DNA of 64,000 nt from Vibrio hibernica. Lineage in GTDB: Bacteria > Pseudomonadota > Gammaproteobacteria > Enterobacterales > Vibrionaceae. The stretch lies in contig NZ_VHKO01000001.1 of the NCBI RefSeq assembly GCF_015223435.1, forward strand, positions 124,001 through 188,000, written 5' to 3'. The notes below the pieces were generated by a model. It was not told the DNA's origin and ran no database searches. It saw only the letters and a program-made list of their open reading frames with translations. Position numbers and translations under genes: made by a program. Shown here piece after piece: positions 8,841-18,430 of the stretch (its first letter is position 1; each line of letters begins with the position of its first letter).

Positions 8841-10340
8841 ATGAAAGCAGCACATCAAGCGCTTATGGTTCAAGGTACTACATCCGATGCAGGTAAAAGT
8901 GTCCTCGTCGCTGGGCTATGTCGAGTGCTAGCCCGTAAGCAGATTAAAGTCGCGCCTTTTAAGTCTCAGAATATGGCATTGAATAGCGCAGTCACAAAAG
9001 AGGGGGGTGAAATAGGTCGAGCGCAAGCAGTACAAGCCTTTGCCTGTGGGATAGAACCAAGCGTCCATATGAATCCAGTGTTGCTTAAACCCAACACTGA
9101 TATTGGCGCTCAAGTTATTATTCAAGGTAAAGCTTTACAAACCATGGATGCGATTGATTTTCACGGTTACAAAAAAATCGCCATGCCTTTTGTGATGGAC
9201 TCTTTTAAGAAGCTAAGCCAAGAATACGATAGCATTATGATTGAAGGTGCGGGTAGCCCAGCTGAAATCAACCTACGAGAAAATGATATTGCCAATATGG
9301 GATTTGCGGAAGAAGCCGATGTTCCTGTGATTATTGTTGCTGATATTGACCGAGGTGGCGTTTTTGCTCACTTATATGGCACCTTAGCGTTATTATCGGA
9401 ATCTGAGCAAAATCGTGTGATTGGTTTTGTGATTAATCGTTTTAGAGGTGACATTAAATTACTCGAATCCGGACTCGATTGGCTTGAAAATAAAACGGGA
9501 AAACCTGTTATTGGTGTTTTACCATTTTTGCATGGATTAAATATTGAAGCTGAAGATGCACTGATTAGCGAGCAAGTTCTTAACGATAACGCAAAGTTTA
9601 CGGTATTTGTTCCAGTATTAACGCGTATCAGTAATCATACCGACTTTGATCCATTACGTTTGCATCCCGATATTGATTTCCAATACCGTACGAAAGGGCA
9701 ATCACTACAAGGCGCTGATTTTATTATTTTACCTGGTACAAAATTGGTTCGTTCTGATCTGGACTTTTTGAAAGAACAAGGTTGGGATAAAGATATACAG
9801 CGTCATTTACGCTTTGGCGGCAAGGTGATGGGGATTTGTGGTGGCTTTCAAATGCTAGGGCAACATATTTCCGATCCGTTAGGTTTAGAAGGTGAGGTTG
9901 GGGAATCTCAAGGCCTAGGTTACTTAGAGCTAAAGACCCAGTTAGAGTTAGAAAAACAACTTCGCCAAATGAAAGGTGTGCTGACTTTACCGAATCAAGT
10001 GCCTGTTAAGATTGAAGGTTATGAAATACATGCGGGGCGAAGTGAGATAAGAAATCATCAACCAATTGAATGGTCTGAGAGCTCGAAAGAAAAAACAGAT
10101 GATCATCTTGATGGTGCGATAAGTGAGTGTGGTCAAATCTTTGGAACATATTTGCATGGTGTATTTGATAAACCGGATGCTTTAGAGTCAATTCTAACGT
10201 GGTCTGGATGCGATTTTACCTCTCAATCTGTGGATATTCTTCAGAAGAAACAAGATGCCATCAACCGTATTGCGGATGCGATTGAAGAGCACCTAAATCT
10301 ACCATTACTTTGGCCTGAATTGGCTTTTGACCGTGATTGA
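8841..10340 (+). CDS. cobQ: Cobyric acid synthase
   Basis: A 499-residue glutamine-dependent amidotransferase that amidates adenosyl-cobyrinic acid a,c-diamide at side chains b, d, e and g to give adenosylcobyric acid. The N-terminal domain opens with [11 protein letters not shown], a P-loop-type ATP site. The C-terminal class I glutamine amidotransferase domain has [12 protein letters not shown] with the nucleophilic Cys and [10 protein letters not shown] with the catalytic His. The ATG at 8841 was chosen over the in-frame TTG at 8829. No other cobalamin gene is near, so it may serve salvage together with genes elsewhere. modE starts 19 bases after its stop, suggesting co-transcription. Confidence 0.95.
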   Translation: MKAAHQALMVQGTTSDAGKSVLVAGLCRVLARKQIKVAPFKSQNMALNSAVTKEGGEIGRAQAVQAFACGIEPSVHMNPVLLKPNTDIGAQVIIQGKALQTMDAIDFHGYKKIAMPFVMDSFKKLSQEYDSIMIEGAGSPAEINLRENDIANMGFAEEADVPVIIVADIDRGGVFAHLYGTLALLSESEQNRVIGFVINRFRGDIKLLESGLDWLENKTGKPVIGVLPFLHGLNIEAEDALISEQVLNDNAKFTVFVPVLTRISNHTDFDPLRLHPDIDFQYRTKGQSLQGADFIILPGTKLVRSDLDFLKEQGWDKDIQRHLRFGGKVMGICGGFQMLGQHISDPLGLEGEVGESQGLGYLELKTQLELEKQLRQMKGVLTLPNQVPVKIEGYEIHAGRSEIRNHQPIEWSESSKEKTDDHLDGAISECGQIFGTYLHGVFDKPDALESILTWSGCDFTSQSVDILQKKQDAINRIADAIEEHLNLPLLWPELAFDRD

Positions 10341-10359
10341 ATAAGCCAAGAAATTTTTA

Positions 10360-11145
10360 ATGGAATTACAAGCGTTACTCACATTAAATAACAATCAAGA
10401 ACTGTTCGCTAATCCAAAGCGTATTAACCTACTCAAGCATGTCGATTCATCAGGCTCGATTAGCCAAGGGGCAAAACTCGCGGGATTAAGTTATAAAGGA
10501 GCATGGAGCGCTATTAATGCGATGAATGCGATTTCACCTGAACCAGTCATTTTTAGTGAGAAAGGCGGTAAAGGTGGCGGTGGTGCTAAGTTAACTGAAT
10601 TTGGGCACCGATTGCTAAAAGTTTATACCGTAATGAATGAAATGCAGCATGTGGTTTTAAAAGCCTTATTGGATAACTCGATACCGACGGAAAATTTACT
10701 TGATGTAATGAGTCATTTTTCACTGAAAACAAGCGCTCGAAACCAATTAACAGGAACAATTACCAGCATTGAGACTAACGAGTTAAATGATCTTATTAAA
10801 ACCAAATTGGCATCCGGTTCTATTATTACTACGGTTATAACGCATTCAAGTACAGAGAAACTACAGTTAGCCGTAGGTAAAAAAGTCATATTATTATTTA
10901 AAGCGCCTGCGGTGACCATTGCTGAAACAGGGAAATCTGAAGGGGGTTATAATCAACTTAAAGGTAGGCTAGTTCATCTCAATAAAGGTGAACATCGTAG
11001 TGAGGTTTTTCTCGATATAGGTGCAGGCGATATACTTTATGCATCGATTGATAACCAAATATTGGAACGATTCCCTTTAACCATGCAGCATACTTATGTT
11101 GGCATATTTGATCCACATCAGGTCTTGATCACTTGTATGTTGTAA
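10360..11145 (+). CDS. modE: Molybdate-responsive transcriptional regulator ModE
   Basis: A 261-residue regulator. The N-terminal winged helix (about 15-105) has GSISQGAKLAGLSYKGAWSAINAMN, of which the core SYKGAWSAIN is typical of ModE, and the glycine-rich wing GGKGGGGAKLTEFG. Two molbindin/TOBE modules follow (about 125-260; SARNQLTGTITSIE and GGYNQLKGRLVHLNKG). ModE binds molybdate and then represses the transporter operon. A near-perfect operator sits 50 bases beyond its stop, in front of modA. It lies closely behind cobQ and probably shares its transcript. Confidence 0.93.
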   Translation: MELQALLTLNNNQELFANPKRINLLKHVDSSGSISQGAKLAGLSYKGAWSAINAMNAISPEPVIFSEKGGKGGGGAKLTEFGHRLLKVYTVMNEMQHVVLKALLDNSIPTENLLDVMSHFSLKTSARNQLTGTITSIETNELNDLIKTKLASGSIITTVITHSSTEKLQLAVGKKVILLFKAPAVTIAETGKSEGGYNQLKGRLVHLNKGEHRSEVFLDIGAGDILYASIDNQILERFPLTMQHTYVGIFDPHQVLITCML

Positions 11146-11196
11146 ATCTGGCAGAATCTTTGATTACTTATTCGTTTTATCGTAGTATTCTTTTTC

Positions 11197-11228
11197 ATAT
11201 CGATATGTACAATGTTACATATCGATAT
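11197..11228. promoter_or_regulatory. ModE operator of modABC
   Basis: An inverted repeat with 13-base arms and a 6-base spacer: ATATCGATATGTA (11197-11209) and TACATATCGATAT (11216-11228). The arm and spacer sizes match the ModE pattern CGnTATnTA-N6-TAnATAnCG known from E. coli. It lies 31 bases before the modA start, and TACAAT (11208-11213) inside it could be the -10, so bound ModE would block polymerase. Confidence 0.85.
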
Positions 11229-11259
11229 TTGATTTAACATAAAACATTAGAGGTTTGCT

Positions 11260-12024
11260 ATGAAATACGGTCAAAAAATTGCGTTAATTACTGCATTAAT
11301 TATACCTTCTATTCCTGCAATCGCAGCTGATGTACATGTGTATGCAGCCTCATCGATGACAGATGTAATTAAAGAGTTAGGTAAAGAATTTAAACAACAA
11401 ACGGGTGATACGGTTGTGCCTGTTTTCGCAGGATCCTCAACCCTCGCTCGTCAAATAGAACAAGGTGCACCGGCTGATGTTTTTATTTCTGCGAATCCTA
11501 AATGGATGGATTATTTAGCAGGTAAAGGTATGACAACTAAAGATAAAGTGAAAATGTTAGTTGGGAATAGCTTAGTGCTAATTGGCAGCGGAAGTGACAA
11601 TAAAAATCATGTTGATGCCGGCACATTTAAAGAGTTGCCAGCATTACTCGGAAATGATCGCTTAGCCATTGGCCAAACCGAAAGTGTACCAGCTGGTATT
11701 TATGCAAAAGAAAGCTTAGAAAATATGGGATTGTGGTCAGTACTATCCACTAAAACAGCACCGAGTAATAATGTTCGATTAACGTTATCTTTAGTTGAAC
11801 GTGGTGAAGCACCATTCGGCATTGTATATAAAACAGATGCGCTAATGAGCAAAAAAGTAACCATTATTCAAACCTTCCCAGAAAGCACGCATTCTCCTAT
11901 TGTGTATCCTGCTGTGACGTTAAATGACAAAGCTGAAAGCCAAGCCTTTTTTAAATTCTTAGCAACAGAAGAAGCGAGTAAGACTTTTATTCAATATGGC
12001 TTTACACCATTAATGGCCTATTAG
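11260..12024 (+). CDS. modA: Molybdate ABC transporter, periplasmic binding protein
   Basis: A 254-residue solute-binding protein. A signal peptide (IALITALIIPSIPAIAA) precedes the mature start DVHVYAASSMTDVI, the typical ModA opening whose Ser residues bind the oxyanion. AGSSTLARQIEQGAPADVFISA and ESVPAGIYAKESL (each cited by its core) are further anion-binding segments. It delivers molybdate or tungstate to ModB. A GAGG ribosome site lies 6 bases before the ATG. First gene of modABC, behind the ModE operator. Confidence 0.95.
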   Translation: MKYGQKIALITALIIPSIPAIAADVHVYAASSMTDVIKELGKEFKQQTGDTVVPVFAGSSTLARQIEQGAPADVFISANPKWMDYLAGKGMTTKDKVKMLVGNSLVLIGSGSDNKNHVDAGTFKELPALLGNDRLAIGQTESVPAGIYAKESLENMGLWSVLSTKTAPSNNVRLTLSLVERGEAPFGIVYKTDALMSKKVTIIQTFPESTHSPIVYPAVTLNDKAESQAFFKFLATEEASKTFIQYGFTPLMAY

Positions 12025-12071
12025 TCACTGGTTTTTCATTATTAATAGGCATGATGTAAAAGGTGGATGTT

Positions 12072-12788
12072 GTGGTATTAACCGATTATGAAATACAAGC
12101 TTTACTATTGAGCCTAAAAGTATCTTCAACGGCGGTATTATTTTTATTGCCTGTAGGTATATTTTTCTCATGGCTGCTTGTAAAGAAAGAGTTTTATGGC
12201 AAAAGACTGCTTGATAGCCTTATTCACCTTCCTCTCGTTTTACCACCGGTTGTTATTGGCTACCTTTTATTGATAACAATGGGCAAACAGGGTGTTGTTG
12301 GCCAGTGGCTTTATAGTGTTTTTGGGTTGGTATTCAGTTTTAATTGGAAAGGTGCTGCTTTGGCTTCTGCCATCGTTGCATTACCACTGATGGTACGATC
12401 CATTCGTTTAAGTTTAATGAATGTCGACCCAAAATTAGAGCAAGCAGCCCGAACATTAGGGGCCGCTCCTATAAAAGTTTTCTTTACCATCACTTTGCCG
12501 TTAGTACTGCCAGGAATTATTACGGGGGCGATGCTGTCATTTGCCCGTAGCCTTGGTGAGTTTGGTGCGACGATTAGCTTTGTGGCTAATATTCCGAATC
12601 AAACTCAAACACTCCCTTTAGCGATGTATAATTTTATTCAAACGCCTGGCGCAGAGTTTCAAGCCGCACGTTTATGTGTTATCTCGGTGATCATTGCTTT
12701 GCTGTCTTTACTCTGTTCTGAATGGCTAACCAAAAAAAGTCAAACCAAACTGGGGCTCTCAAATACGGCAGGAGGTAGTGGCGTATGA
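12072..12788 (+). CDS. modB: Molybdate ABC transporter, permease
   Basis: A 238-residue inner-membrane permease with about five membrane spans. The EAA loop contacting ModC reads EQAARTLGAAPIKVFFTITLP. GEFGATISFVANIPNQTQTLP is a strongly ModB-like segment (cited by its FGATISF core). The frame opens at a GTG at 12063, but AGGTGG is well spaced only for the GTG at 12072, which I use. Its last bases overlap modC in an ATGA junction, implying translational coupling. Confidence 0.94.
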   Translation: MVLTDYEIQALLLSLKVSSTAVLFLLPVGIFFSWLLVKKEFYGKRLLDSLIHLPLVLPPVVIGYLLLITMGKQGVVGQWLYSVFGLVFSFNWKGAALASAIVALPLMVRSIRLSLMNVDPKLEQAARTLGAAPIKVFFTITLPLVLPGIITGAMLSFARSLGEFGATISFVANIPNQTQTLPLAMYNFIQTPGAEFQAARLCVISVIIALLSLLCSEWLTKKSQTKLGLSNTAGGSGV

Positions 12789-13912
12789 TTTCATTGCGCT
12801 TCCATCAAAAGCTTGATCAATTTGAGTTAAATATTGATGCCGACATTCCAGCAACAGGGATCACGGCTATTTTTGGGCGTTCTGGTGCGGGTAAAACCAG
12901 TGTCATCAATGCGATTAGTGGGTTAAAGAATCCGACTTCTGGACGAATCACCAAAGATGATCATGTGTTATTTGATTCAGAACTTGGTATCAATAAACCG
13001 ATTGAAAAACGCAAGATTGGCTATGTATTTCAAGAAGCAAGATTATTTCCCCACTATAAAGTAAAAGGCAATCTACTCTATGGTGTGAAAGGTCAAGTGG
13101 ATGCTAAAAAACTAGAACAAGTGGTCAAATTACTCGATCTGTCTAACTTATTAAGCCGATACCCTGCAGATTTATCCGGTGGAGAAAAACAGCGTTGTGC
13201 GATTGCTAGAGCGTTACTTTCTGAGCCTGATATTTTGCTTATGGATGAGCCATTAGCTTCGCTTGATTTACCAAGAAAACAAGAGGTTATGCCTTTTTTA
13301 GAGCGCTTGTCTTCAGAAGTGAATATCCCGATTCTCTATGTGACACATAGTATGGATGAGATTTTACATTTGGCAGATCACATGCTTTTAATTGAAGATG
13401 GGCGAGTGAAAGAAGCGGGCGATATTGAAACATTATGGCGTTCGCCGGCGTTAGCAGCTTGGCATAATAGTAATGAACTTAGTACGCTATTTAAAGGTAA
13501 AGTAAAGCACCGGCATGAACGTTACGATGTCACCTATGTAGAGTTCGGATCACAAGTTGGAGTCTGGATGTCGGGCATAGAAGGTCAGCGCGAAGAAACA
13601 TTACGGATCCGTATTCATGCTAGTGATGTGTCCATTACCTTGGAACATGCGTCAGATACCTCTATTCGTAATATTTTGCCTGCCACTATAGTTAAGTTGG
13701 CAGATATTACCGATCCAATGGCACCTGTTTCGGTATTGCTGAAATTAGGCAATCAACATCATCAAAATAACCTTAACTCATTGGACACTTGTTTATGGGC
13801 TAATATTACTGCGTGGGCTTATGATGATCTCCATTTGCATGAAGGACAAAAGGTGTATGCACAAATAAAAGGCGTCAGTCTGACAAATAGAGATATGGCA
13901 CGTAAAGGGTAA
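12785..13912 (+). CDS. modC: Molybdate ABC transporter, ATPase
   Basis: A 375-residue ATP-binding subunit. Walker A is FGRSGAGKTS, the Q-loop region is YVFQEARLFPH, the signature is LSGGEKQR and Walker B is ILLMDEP, followed by an H-loop in YVTHSMDE. The C-terminal 130 residues form a molybdate-binding TOBE domain, typical of ModC. It powers ModB. The start overlaps the modB stop by 4 bases with GGAGG upstream. A terminator closes the operon. Confidence 0.95.
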   Translation: MISLRFHQKLDQFELNIDADIPATGITAIFGRSGAGKTSVINAISGLKNPTSGRITKDDHVLFDSELGINKPIEKRKIGYVFQEARLFPHYKVKGNLLYGVKGQVDAKKLEQVVKLLDLSNLLSRYPADLSGGEKQRCAIARALLSEPDILLMDEPLASLDLPRKQEVMPFLERLSSEVNIPILYVTHSMDEILHLADHMLLIEDGRVKEAGDIETLWRSPALAAWHNSNELSTLFKGKVKHRHERYDVTYVEFGSQVGVWMSGIEGQREETLRIRIHASDVSITLEHASDTSIRNILPATIVKLADITDPMAPVSVLLKLGNQHHQNNLNSLDTCLWANITAWAYDDLHLHEGQKVYAQIKGVSLTNRDMARKG

Positions 13913-13935
13913 AACATTCTAATAACCACTACTAT

Positions 13936-13974
13936 AAAGGCCTTGAAAGACTGAATACCCTCAAGGCTTTTTTA
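13936..13974 (+). terminator. Terminator after modABC
   Basis: GCCTTGA (13940-13946) pairs with TCAAGGC (13961-13967), extended by A/T pairs and followed by TTTTTT. Confidence 0.8.
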
Positions 13975-14217
13975 GTTTTTATCACCATTGACATAGTATC
14001 TCTAATTGAAAGCAGGTAGGTACGTATTTAGAGTCAGTAATATTGATTCAAGCGTACATAACTGTTTGGATAAACAATCAATTTTAGGCGGAATTTTAGA
14101 AGGGAAACATGAGTATAATCAATAATGGCTATGTTCATTTTCAGCTTGAAAGGGTATCTTATTTCACAATAATAACCTTTATAGGTTGAGGTTTAAGTAA
14201 TGATTCAGGAGCTAGAA
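13975..14217 (+). other. Leader region of mog with a possible 26-codon upstream ORF
   Basis: No annotated gene lies between the modC terminator and mog. An ATG at 14109 follows AAGGGAAAC, a good ribosome site, and opens a 26-codon frame (starts MSIINNGYVHF) ending in TGA at 14187-14189, 28 bases before mog. It could be a leader peptide or chance. I see no recognisable Moco riboswitch here. Confidence 0.25.
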
Positions 14218-14751
14218 ATGAGTAAAGCAAAGATCGGGATTGTCACGGTCAGCGATCGCGCGAGCCAGGGTGTGTATGAAGATTTATCTGGCCTAGCGAT
14301 TATCGATACATTAAATGATTACCTGACTTCAGAATGGGAACCGGTTTATCAAATAATTCCTGATGAACAAGCTCAGATTGAAGCATTGTTAATTAAAATG
14401 GTTGATGAAGAAGGTTGTTGTCTTGTGGTGACTACGGGCGGAACAGGCCCTGCAAAGCGAGATGTTACTCCAGAAGCGACGGAAGCCGTATGCGATCGTA
14501 TGATGCCTGGCTTTGGTGAATTGATGCGCGCAGAATCATTAAAATTTGTACCAACAGCCATTTTGTCTCGCCAAACTGCTGGTTTACGTGGAAGTAGTTT
14601 ATTAGTGAACTTACCGGGCAAACCAAAATCAATTCGTGAATGTTTAGATGCTGTTTTCCCTGCGATTCCTTATTGTATTGATTTGATGGAAGGCCCATTT
14701 TTAGAGTGCAATGAAAGCGTGATAAAACCGTTTCGTCCTAAAGCTAAGTAG
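14218..14751 (+). CDS. mog: Molybdopterin adenylyltransferase
   Basis: A 177-residue protein of the MoaB/Mog family that adenylates molybdopterin before molybdenum insertion. IGIVTVSDRASQGVY opens it, and TTGGTGPAKRDVTPEAT is the substrate-binding core. MPGFGELMR and AILSRQTAG are conserved, and NLPGKPKSIRECL is close to E. coli Mog. Similarity is nearer to Mog than to MoaB by memory. The frame begins at 14200, but AGGAG spaced 7 bases from the ATG at 14218 favours that start. It stands apart from modABC behind a terminator, so it is probably transcribed separately. Confidence 0.9.
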   Translation: MSKAKIGIVTVSDRASQGVYEDLSGLAIIDTLNDYLTSEWEPVYQIIPDEQAQIEALLIKMVDEEGCCLVVTTGGTGPAKRDVTPEATEAVCDRMMPGFGELMRAESLKFVPTAILSRQTAGLRGSSLLVNLPGKPKSIRECLDAVFPAIPYCIDLMEGPFLECNESVIKPFRPKAK

Positions 14752-14774
14752 TTAACCTTCAAAAGACAAGCATA

Positions 14775-14811
14775 AAAAACGCCGATAATTATCAAGTTAT
14801 CGGCGTTTTTT
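14775..14811. terminator. Bidirectional terminator between mog and the acidic hypothetical gene
   Basis: AAAAACGCCGATAA (14775-14788) pairs with TTATCGGCGTTTTT (14797-14810) around an 8-base loop. T tracts on both strands serve the two converging genes. Confidence 0.9.
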
Positions 14812-14829
14812 ATCAGTGTTACAAAAGAT

Positions 14830-15282
14830 CTATTTCTTAAAAATATCGATGAAATCTTTTTTCAAGATAGGATCACGGCGTGCTTTCTTAAGCTGTTTAA
14901 CCATATCTTTAACGCAGTTTTGTAATACTTTATCCAACAATGAAGCTCGGTATTCTTCCTTACCGGCATCGTCCATATCAGCAGGAAGTTTCATTGTTTC
15001 AAATTCTTGCATTAAATCGATAGCTGAGAACGTTTGTCCTACAGAAATCAATGCATGAAATTGCTCAAAATTATCTAGAATATTTTGTGCGCTAGCCGGA
15101 AGCTCATCCCATACATCGCGTACGGCTTCTTCTGAAACATCATGAATAGACGTTACCATTGGGATAGCTTGTTCTGGTACTTCTTCGAATTCGATTAAAT
15201 GACGCAATTCTGGCGAGTAAGTACTTAGATCTACACTATCTTCTACTGACTCTTCGATCACTTGGTCTTGTTGTTCTGACAT
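14830..15282 (-). CDS. Conserved hypothetical acidic protein
   Basis: A 150-residue soluble protein with no signal peptide and no membrane span. The first half is strongly acidic (EESVEDSVDLS, LIEFEEVPEQ), while the last 35 residues are Lys/Asp-rich (VKQLKKARRDPILKKDFIDIFKK, core KKARRDPI). It looks mainly helical. A GAGG site precedes the ATG by 8 bases. It lies 95 bases downstream of selO on the same strand, so read-through is possible. I do not recognise a family and offer no function. Confidence 0.7.
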   Translation of the reverse strand: MSEQQDQVIEESVEDSVDLSTYSPELRHLIEFEEVPEQAIPMVTSIHDVSEEAVRDVWDELPASAQNILDNFEQFHALISVGQTFSAIDLMQEFETMKLPADMDDAGKEEYRASLLDKVLQNCVKDMVKQLKKARRDPILKKDFIDIFKK

Positions 15283-15377
15283 AAAGGAAACCTCAATTAA
15301 TCCTACGCATGATATTCATACGCTTACATTCGTCTTATCCATACCGCTTTGGGCATGTGCCATTATGTATAAGCATG

Positions 15378-16829
15378 TTAAGAAGAGCAACTGATCTCAA
15401 GTTCCTGCGCCCAAGAAGGCGGTAAATTGGAGTAATGATCAAACTTTGGTTGTTCTTCGTACGGATTTTTAAGTAATTCCATTAATACTTTCACTTCGCT
15501 GTAGTCACCTTCCTCTGCTCTATCTATTGCAATTTGAGCAAGATGATTACGTAAAATGTATTTTGGGTTGAATGATCGCATGGCTTGGCAGCGCTGTTGT
15601 ATAGATTCAGATTCTTGTTCTACACGTTTTAAATAGCGATCTAACCATTGTTTGGCTTTGGATCGATCAATAAACAAATCAAGAATCGCTTGTTCATTAT
15701 CCTGATCGAGCATAGAAAGCTGACGGAAAAATCGAGTATAATCAGTTTTGTTTTCTGCCATTAAAGTGAATAATTGATTGAACAATTCACCATCTTGAGG
15801 CTGTTTAGTATTCAGACCTGTTTTGTTGCGCATTAGTCGGCTGTATTCTTGATTAAGTTCCGGTTCATATTTTTCTAATACGCTATCGAGATCGCTGCGC
15901 TCAATGAATGGTGATAGGGCATGAGCTAAAGCGGTTAGGTTCCACAAACCAATATTGGGTTGGTTCGAAAATGCATAACGACCTTGATAATCTGAATGGT
16001 TACAAATGTAATTAGGCTGATAAGCATCTAAAAACCCAAACGGTCCAAAATCGAAGGTTTGCCCAAGTATGGACATATTATCGGTATTGAGTACACCATG
16101 AGCAAAACCAAACGCATTCCATTTTGCAATAAGTTGAGCGGTAGACATCACCACCTGTTCAAACATGGATAAGTAAGGCTTTTCAGTTTTTTGACTGGCT
16201 ACGAAATAGTGATCAATACAAAAATCGAGTAGTTGTTTTAATTGGTCATGCTGACCGGTATAAAAAAAATGTTCAAAATGACCAAATCGAATATGACTTT
16301 CTGCAACTCGGATACAAATTGCACCTGTTTCAGTTTTTTCACGATAAACAGGGGTTCGGCTGTTAATTAACCCTAAAGCTCGACTTGTTGGCATACCTAA
16401 ATGATGCAACGCTTCTGAACACAAATATTCTCTAATACTGGAACGCAATACCGCGCGTCCATCACCTTGGCGAGAAAAAGGCGTTAATCCCGCGCCTTTG
16501 ATGTGAACATCATAAGTAAGATTATTTTTAGCTTTTATTTCTGCAACCAACAACCCACGCCCATCGCCCAAATCTGGATTATATTGGCCAAATTGATGCC
16601 CCGCATATTTCATGGCAATAGGGCGAAATTCATCCGGTAATATTTGCCCTGAAAACTCTGACAATAATTGGGGACTAGGTTCTTTAGGTAGTGATAATAA
16701 TTCAGCGAGATCACTGTTCCAATCCACCCATTCCGGTAACTGAAGAGGTGTAGGCAAAACCGTTTGATAAAACCCGTTTGTAAGTTGATGAAAACGATAT
16801 TGTAATGTGACTGAAGACCAAGCAGACAT
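15378..16829 (-). CDS. selO: Protein adenylyltransferase SelO
   Basis: A 483-residue pseudokinase-fold enzyme that transfers AMP from ATP to Ser, Thr or Tyr residues and is linked to redox stress. The glycine-rich segment [19 protein letters not shown] contains the ATP-binding residues, [12 protein letters not shown] follows, and [21 protein letters not shown] contains the metal-binding Asn and Asp-Phe-Gly (core DNMS...DFGPF). The C-terminus ends in SCSS, as in E. coli SelO (YdiU), where the cysteine takes part in redox control. GAGG before the ATG at 16829 favours that start over the longer frame from 16856. Confidence 0.95.
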   Translation of the reverse strand: MSAWSSVTLQYRFHQLTNGFYQTVLPTPLQLPEWVDWNSDLAELLSLPKEPSPQLLSEFSGQILPDEFRPIAMKYAGHQFGQYNPDLGDGRGLLVAEIKAKNNLTYDVHIKGAGLTPFSRQGDGRAVLRSSIREYLCSEALHHLGMPTSRALGLINSRTPVYREKTETGAICIRVAESHIRFGHFEHFFYTGQHDQLKQLLDFCIDHYFVASQKTEKPYLSMFEQVVMSTAQLIAKWNAFGFAHGVLNTDNMSILGQTFDFGPFGFLDAYQPNYICNHSDYQGRYAFSNQPNIGLWNLTALAHALSPFIERSDLDSVLEKYEPELNQEYSRLMRNKTGLNTKQPQDGELFNQLFTLMAENKTDYTRFFRQLSMLDQDNEQAILDLFIDRSKAKQWLDRYLKRVEQESESIQQRCQAMRSFNPKYILRNHLAQIAIDRAEEGDYSEVKVLMELLKNPYEEQPKFDHYSNLPPSWAQELEISCSS

Positions 16830-16979
16830 AGTAAACCTCATTAGATAAGTCACCAAATTATCATAGCTCCATTAAGATAAACACAGAGTAAAATAAGGGC
16901 TTTGTGTATCAGTGTTCTTTTAGTACAATTTTCGGTAATAATTCGCATAGCTAATGGTCAAAAGATCTGGGGTTCATAA

Positions 16980-17963
16980 ATGACACAACTAACGACAATA
17001 TTTGCCGTTATCGTTCTTAATTTGACATTTATAACCTTTGCTAGAGCTGAGATGTCCGTATATTCGCGGGCAGAGCAAACTTTTTCTACGGCGGTTATTT
17101 TAACAAATAGTGATGTCATTACCTTTGGCGTGCAAGATTTCAACCCTAATGCTATTACTCCCTTTCAGGATGAAAACCTTGGCGATGATCAATCTCTGAA
17201 TTTGCGTAGTCGAGTAGCCGTTACAACCTTTCCTTATAGCTGGGAACTTGATGGGGCAACAGAACGCTTCCATCATGAGTTTTCCGTCCGTGCTTCTTAT
17301 GTTTATTTTGAAAATGAAACGCGCTTAGATGATCGGCCTGACATACCAGCAGATTTAGATGTTAATAAAGTTTACAGTGGCTATGCTGGGTATAATTTAA
17401 TTTTTAACATTACTGATAACTGGCGCGTGTTATATGGGCTCGGTAGTCATTTCATGTACTACGAAAATACGCATTCTTACAATAGCAGCGAAAGCCAAAA
17501 TATGCAGCCGACTTTAGATGGCGCGGCATACAATACCTCTAGTCGTGCTTATATCGCTCAACCACACCTCGCTTTTGACTATAAATTTCAGCGTAAATGG
17601 GGCTATTGGCGCTATACCAGCGATTTGAATTATTTTTATGGTAAGTCTTGGGATAAAGAGCACCGTTATGATTCGGGTAACCCAAACGGTTGGTATTTAG
17701 TGAATGGTATTAAGGCTAATTATAATATGACTAACTGGGCTGGCTACATCCCGTCTATGTATACTAGTTTTAAGCGTGTTGATTTAGGGGGTGATCCTGT
17801 CGCCTCTTTTGGTACTGAGCATTATTATGAATTTTCGCTAGGGTGGTTACTGACTCCGCCGATTTTACGTGACTGGGTCGATAACGTAGGTATTGGCATT
17901 AATGTAAATTACGGCAGTGCACTTAAAGGTGGAAGTTTGGTATTGTTCTTCAACCAAGACTAA
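16980..17963 (+). CDS. Solitary outer-membrane beta-barrel protein
   Basis: A 327-residue protein with a signal peptide (IFAVIVLNLTFITFARA) and alternating hydrophobic/polar strands through most of its length, rich in Tyr and Trp. It ends in LVLFFNQD, a weak barrel-end signature because the last residue is not aromatic. From memory it resembles the 'solitary outer membrane autotransporter-like barrel' family found in vibrios (PF11557), which has a barrel but no passenger. The ATG has GGGG 7 bases upstream. It is divergent from selO with 150 bases between. Function unknown. Confidence 0.65.
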   Translation: MTQLTTIFAVIVLNLTFITFARAEMSVYSRAEQTFSTAVILTNSDVITFGVQDFNPNAITPFQDENLGDDQSLNLRSRVAVTTFPYSWELDGATERFHHEFSVRASYVYFENETRLDDRPDIPADLDVNKVYSGYAGYNLIFNITDNWRVLYGLGSHFMYYENTHSYNSSESQNMQPTLDGAAYNTSSRAYIAQPHLAFDYKFQRKWGYWRYTSDLNYFYGKSWDKEHRYDSGNPNGWYLVNGIKANYNMTNWAGYIPSMYTSFKRVDLGGDPVASFGTEHYYEFSLGWLLTPPILRDWVDNVGIGINVNYGSALKGGSLVLFFNQD

Positions 17964-18154
17964 ATTCTATATCGCATTTAATCTCTAATAATAGAGAATG
18001 TATTTTTATTTATCGGATGGCTATCGTGAATACCAACAAGCTCAGTCAGTCATACCTATCAATGCCATTACAAAAATCGTCTTTTTAAAATGTTCAACCT
18101 GTATTAGCCTACACTCGAACCGGATATCAAAACCACAATTATAAGGAGACTCCA

Positions 18155-18430
18155 TTGGGACTATTTTCTAAATTATTTACCAGTACGAAGAACGTTGAAA
18201 AGGCATCTGTTGAACCGGTTGAATATAGTGGCTTCTTAATTTATGCAGATTCAGTCTCTGAAGGTTCACAATATAGAGTTGCTGGCCGCATCACGAAAGA
18301 GCTAGAAGGTGAAACAAAAACCCATCGTTTCATTCGGTCGGATGTTTTAAGTTCTCAAAATGATGCAAACCAATTGATGCTGAAGAAAGCTAAATTATTT
18401 ATTGATCAATCTGGCTCGACGATATTTTAA
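18155..18430 (+). CDS. HlyU-family protein
   Basis: A 91-residue protein (GLFSKLFTSTK at the N-terminus, then GFLIYADSVSEGSQYRVAGRI, cited by its core YADSV) resembling the small HlyU family (PF10115), often labelled transcriptional regulator. It shares its name with, but is unlike, the ArsR-type HlyU of V. cholerae and has no visible helix-turn-helix. The start is a TTG with AAGGAG 6 bases upstream. About 265 bases separate it from pntA, and I see no clear site in them. Confidence 0.75.
   Translation: MGLFSKLFTSTKNVEKASVEPVEYSGFLIYADSVSEGSQYRVAGRITKELEGETKTHRFIRSDVLSSQNDANQLMLKKAKLFIDQSGSTIF

Noticed and set aside
13975-14108. Possible Moco riboswitch before mog
   Set aside because: The multi-helix Moco pattern was not visible. 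These elements usually precede moaA, not mog.
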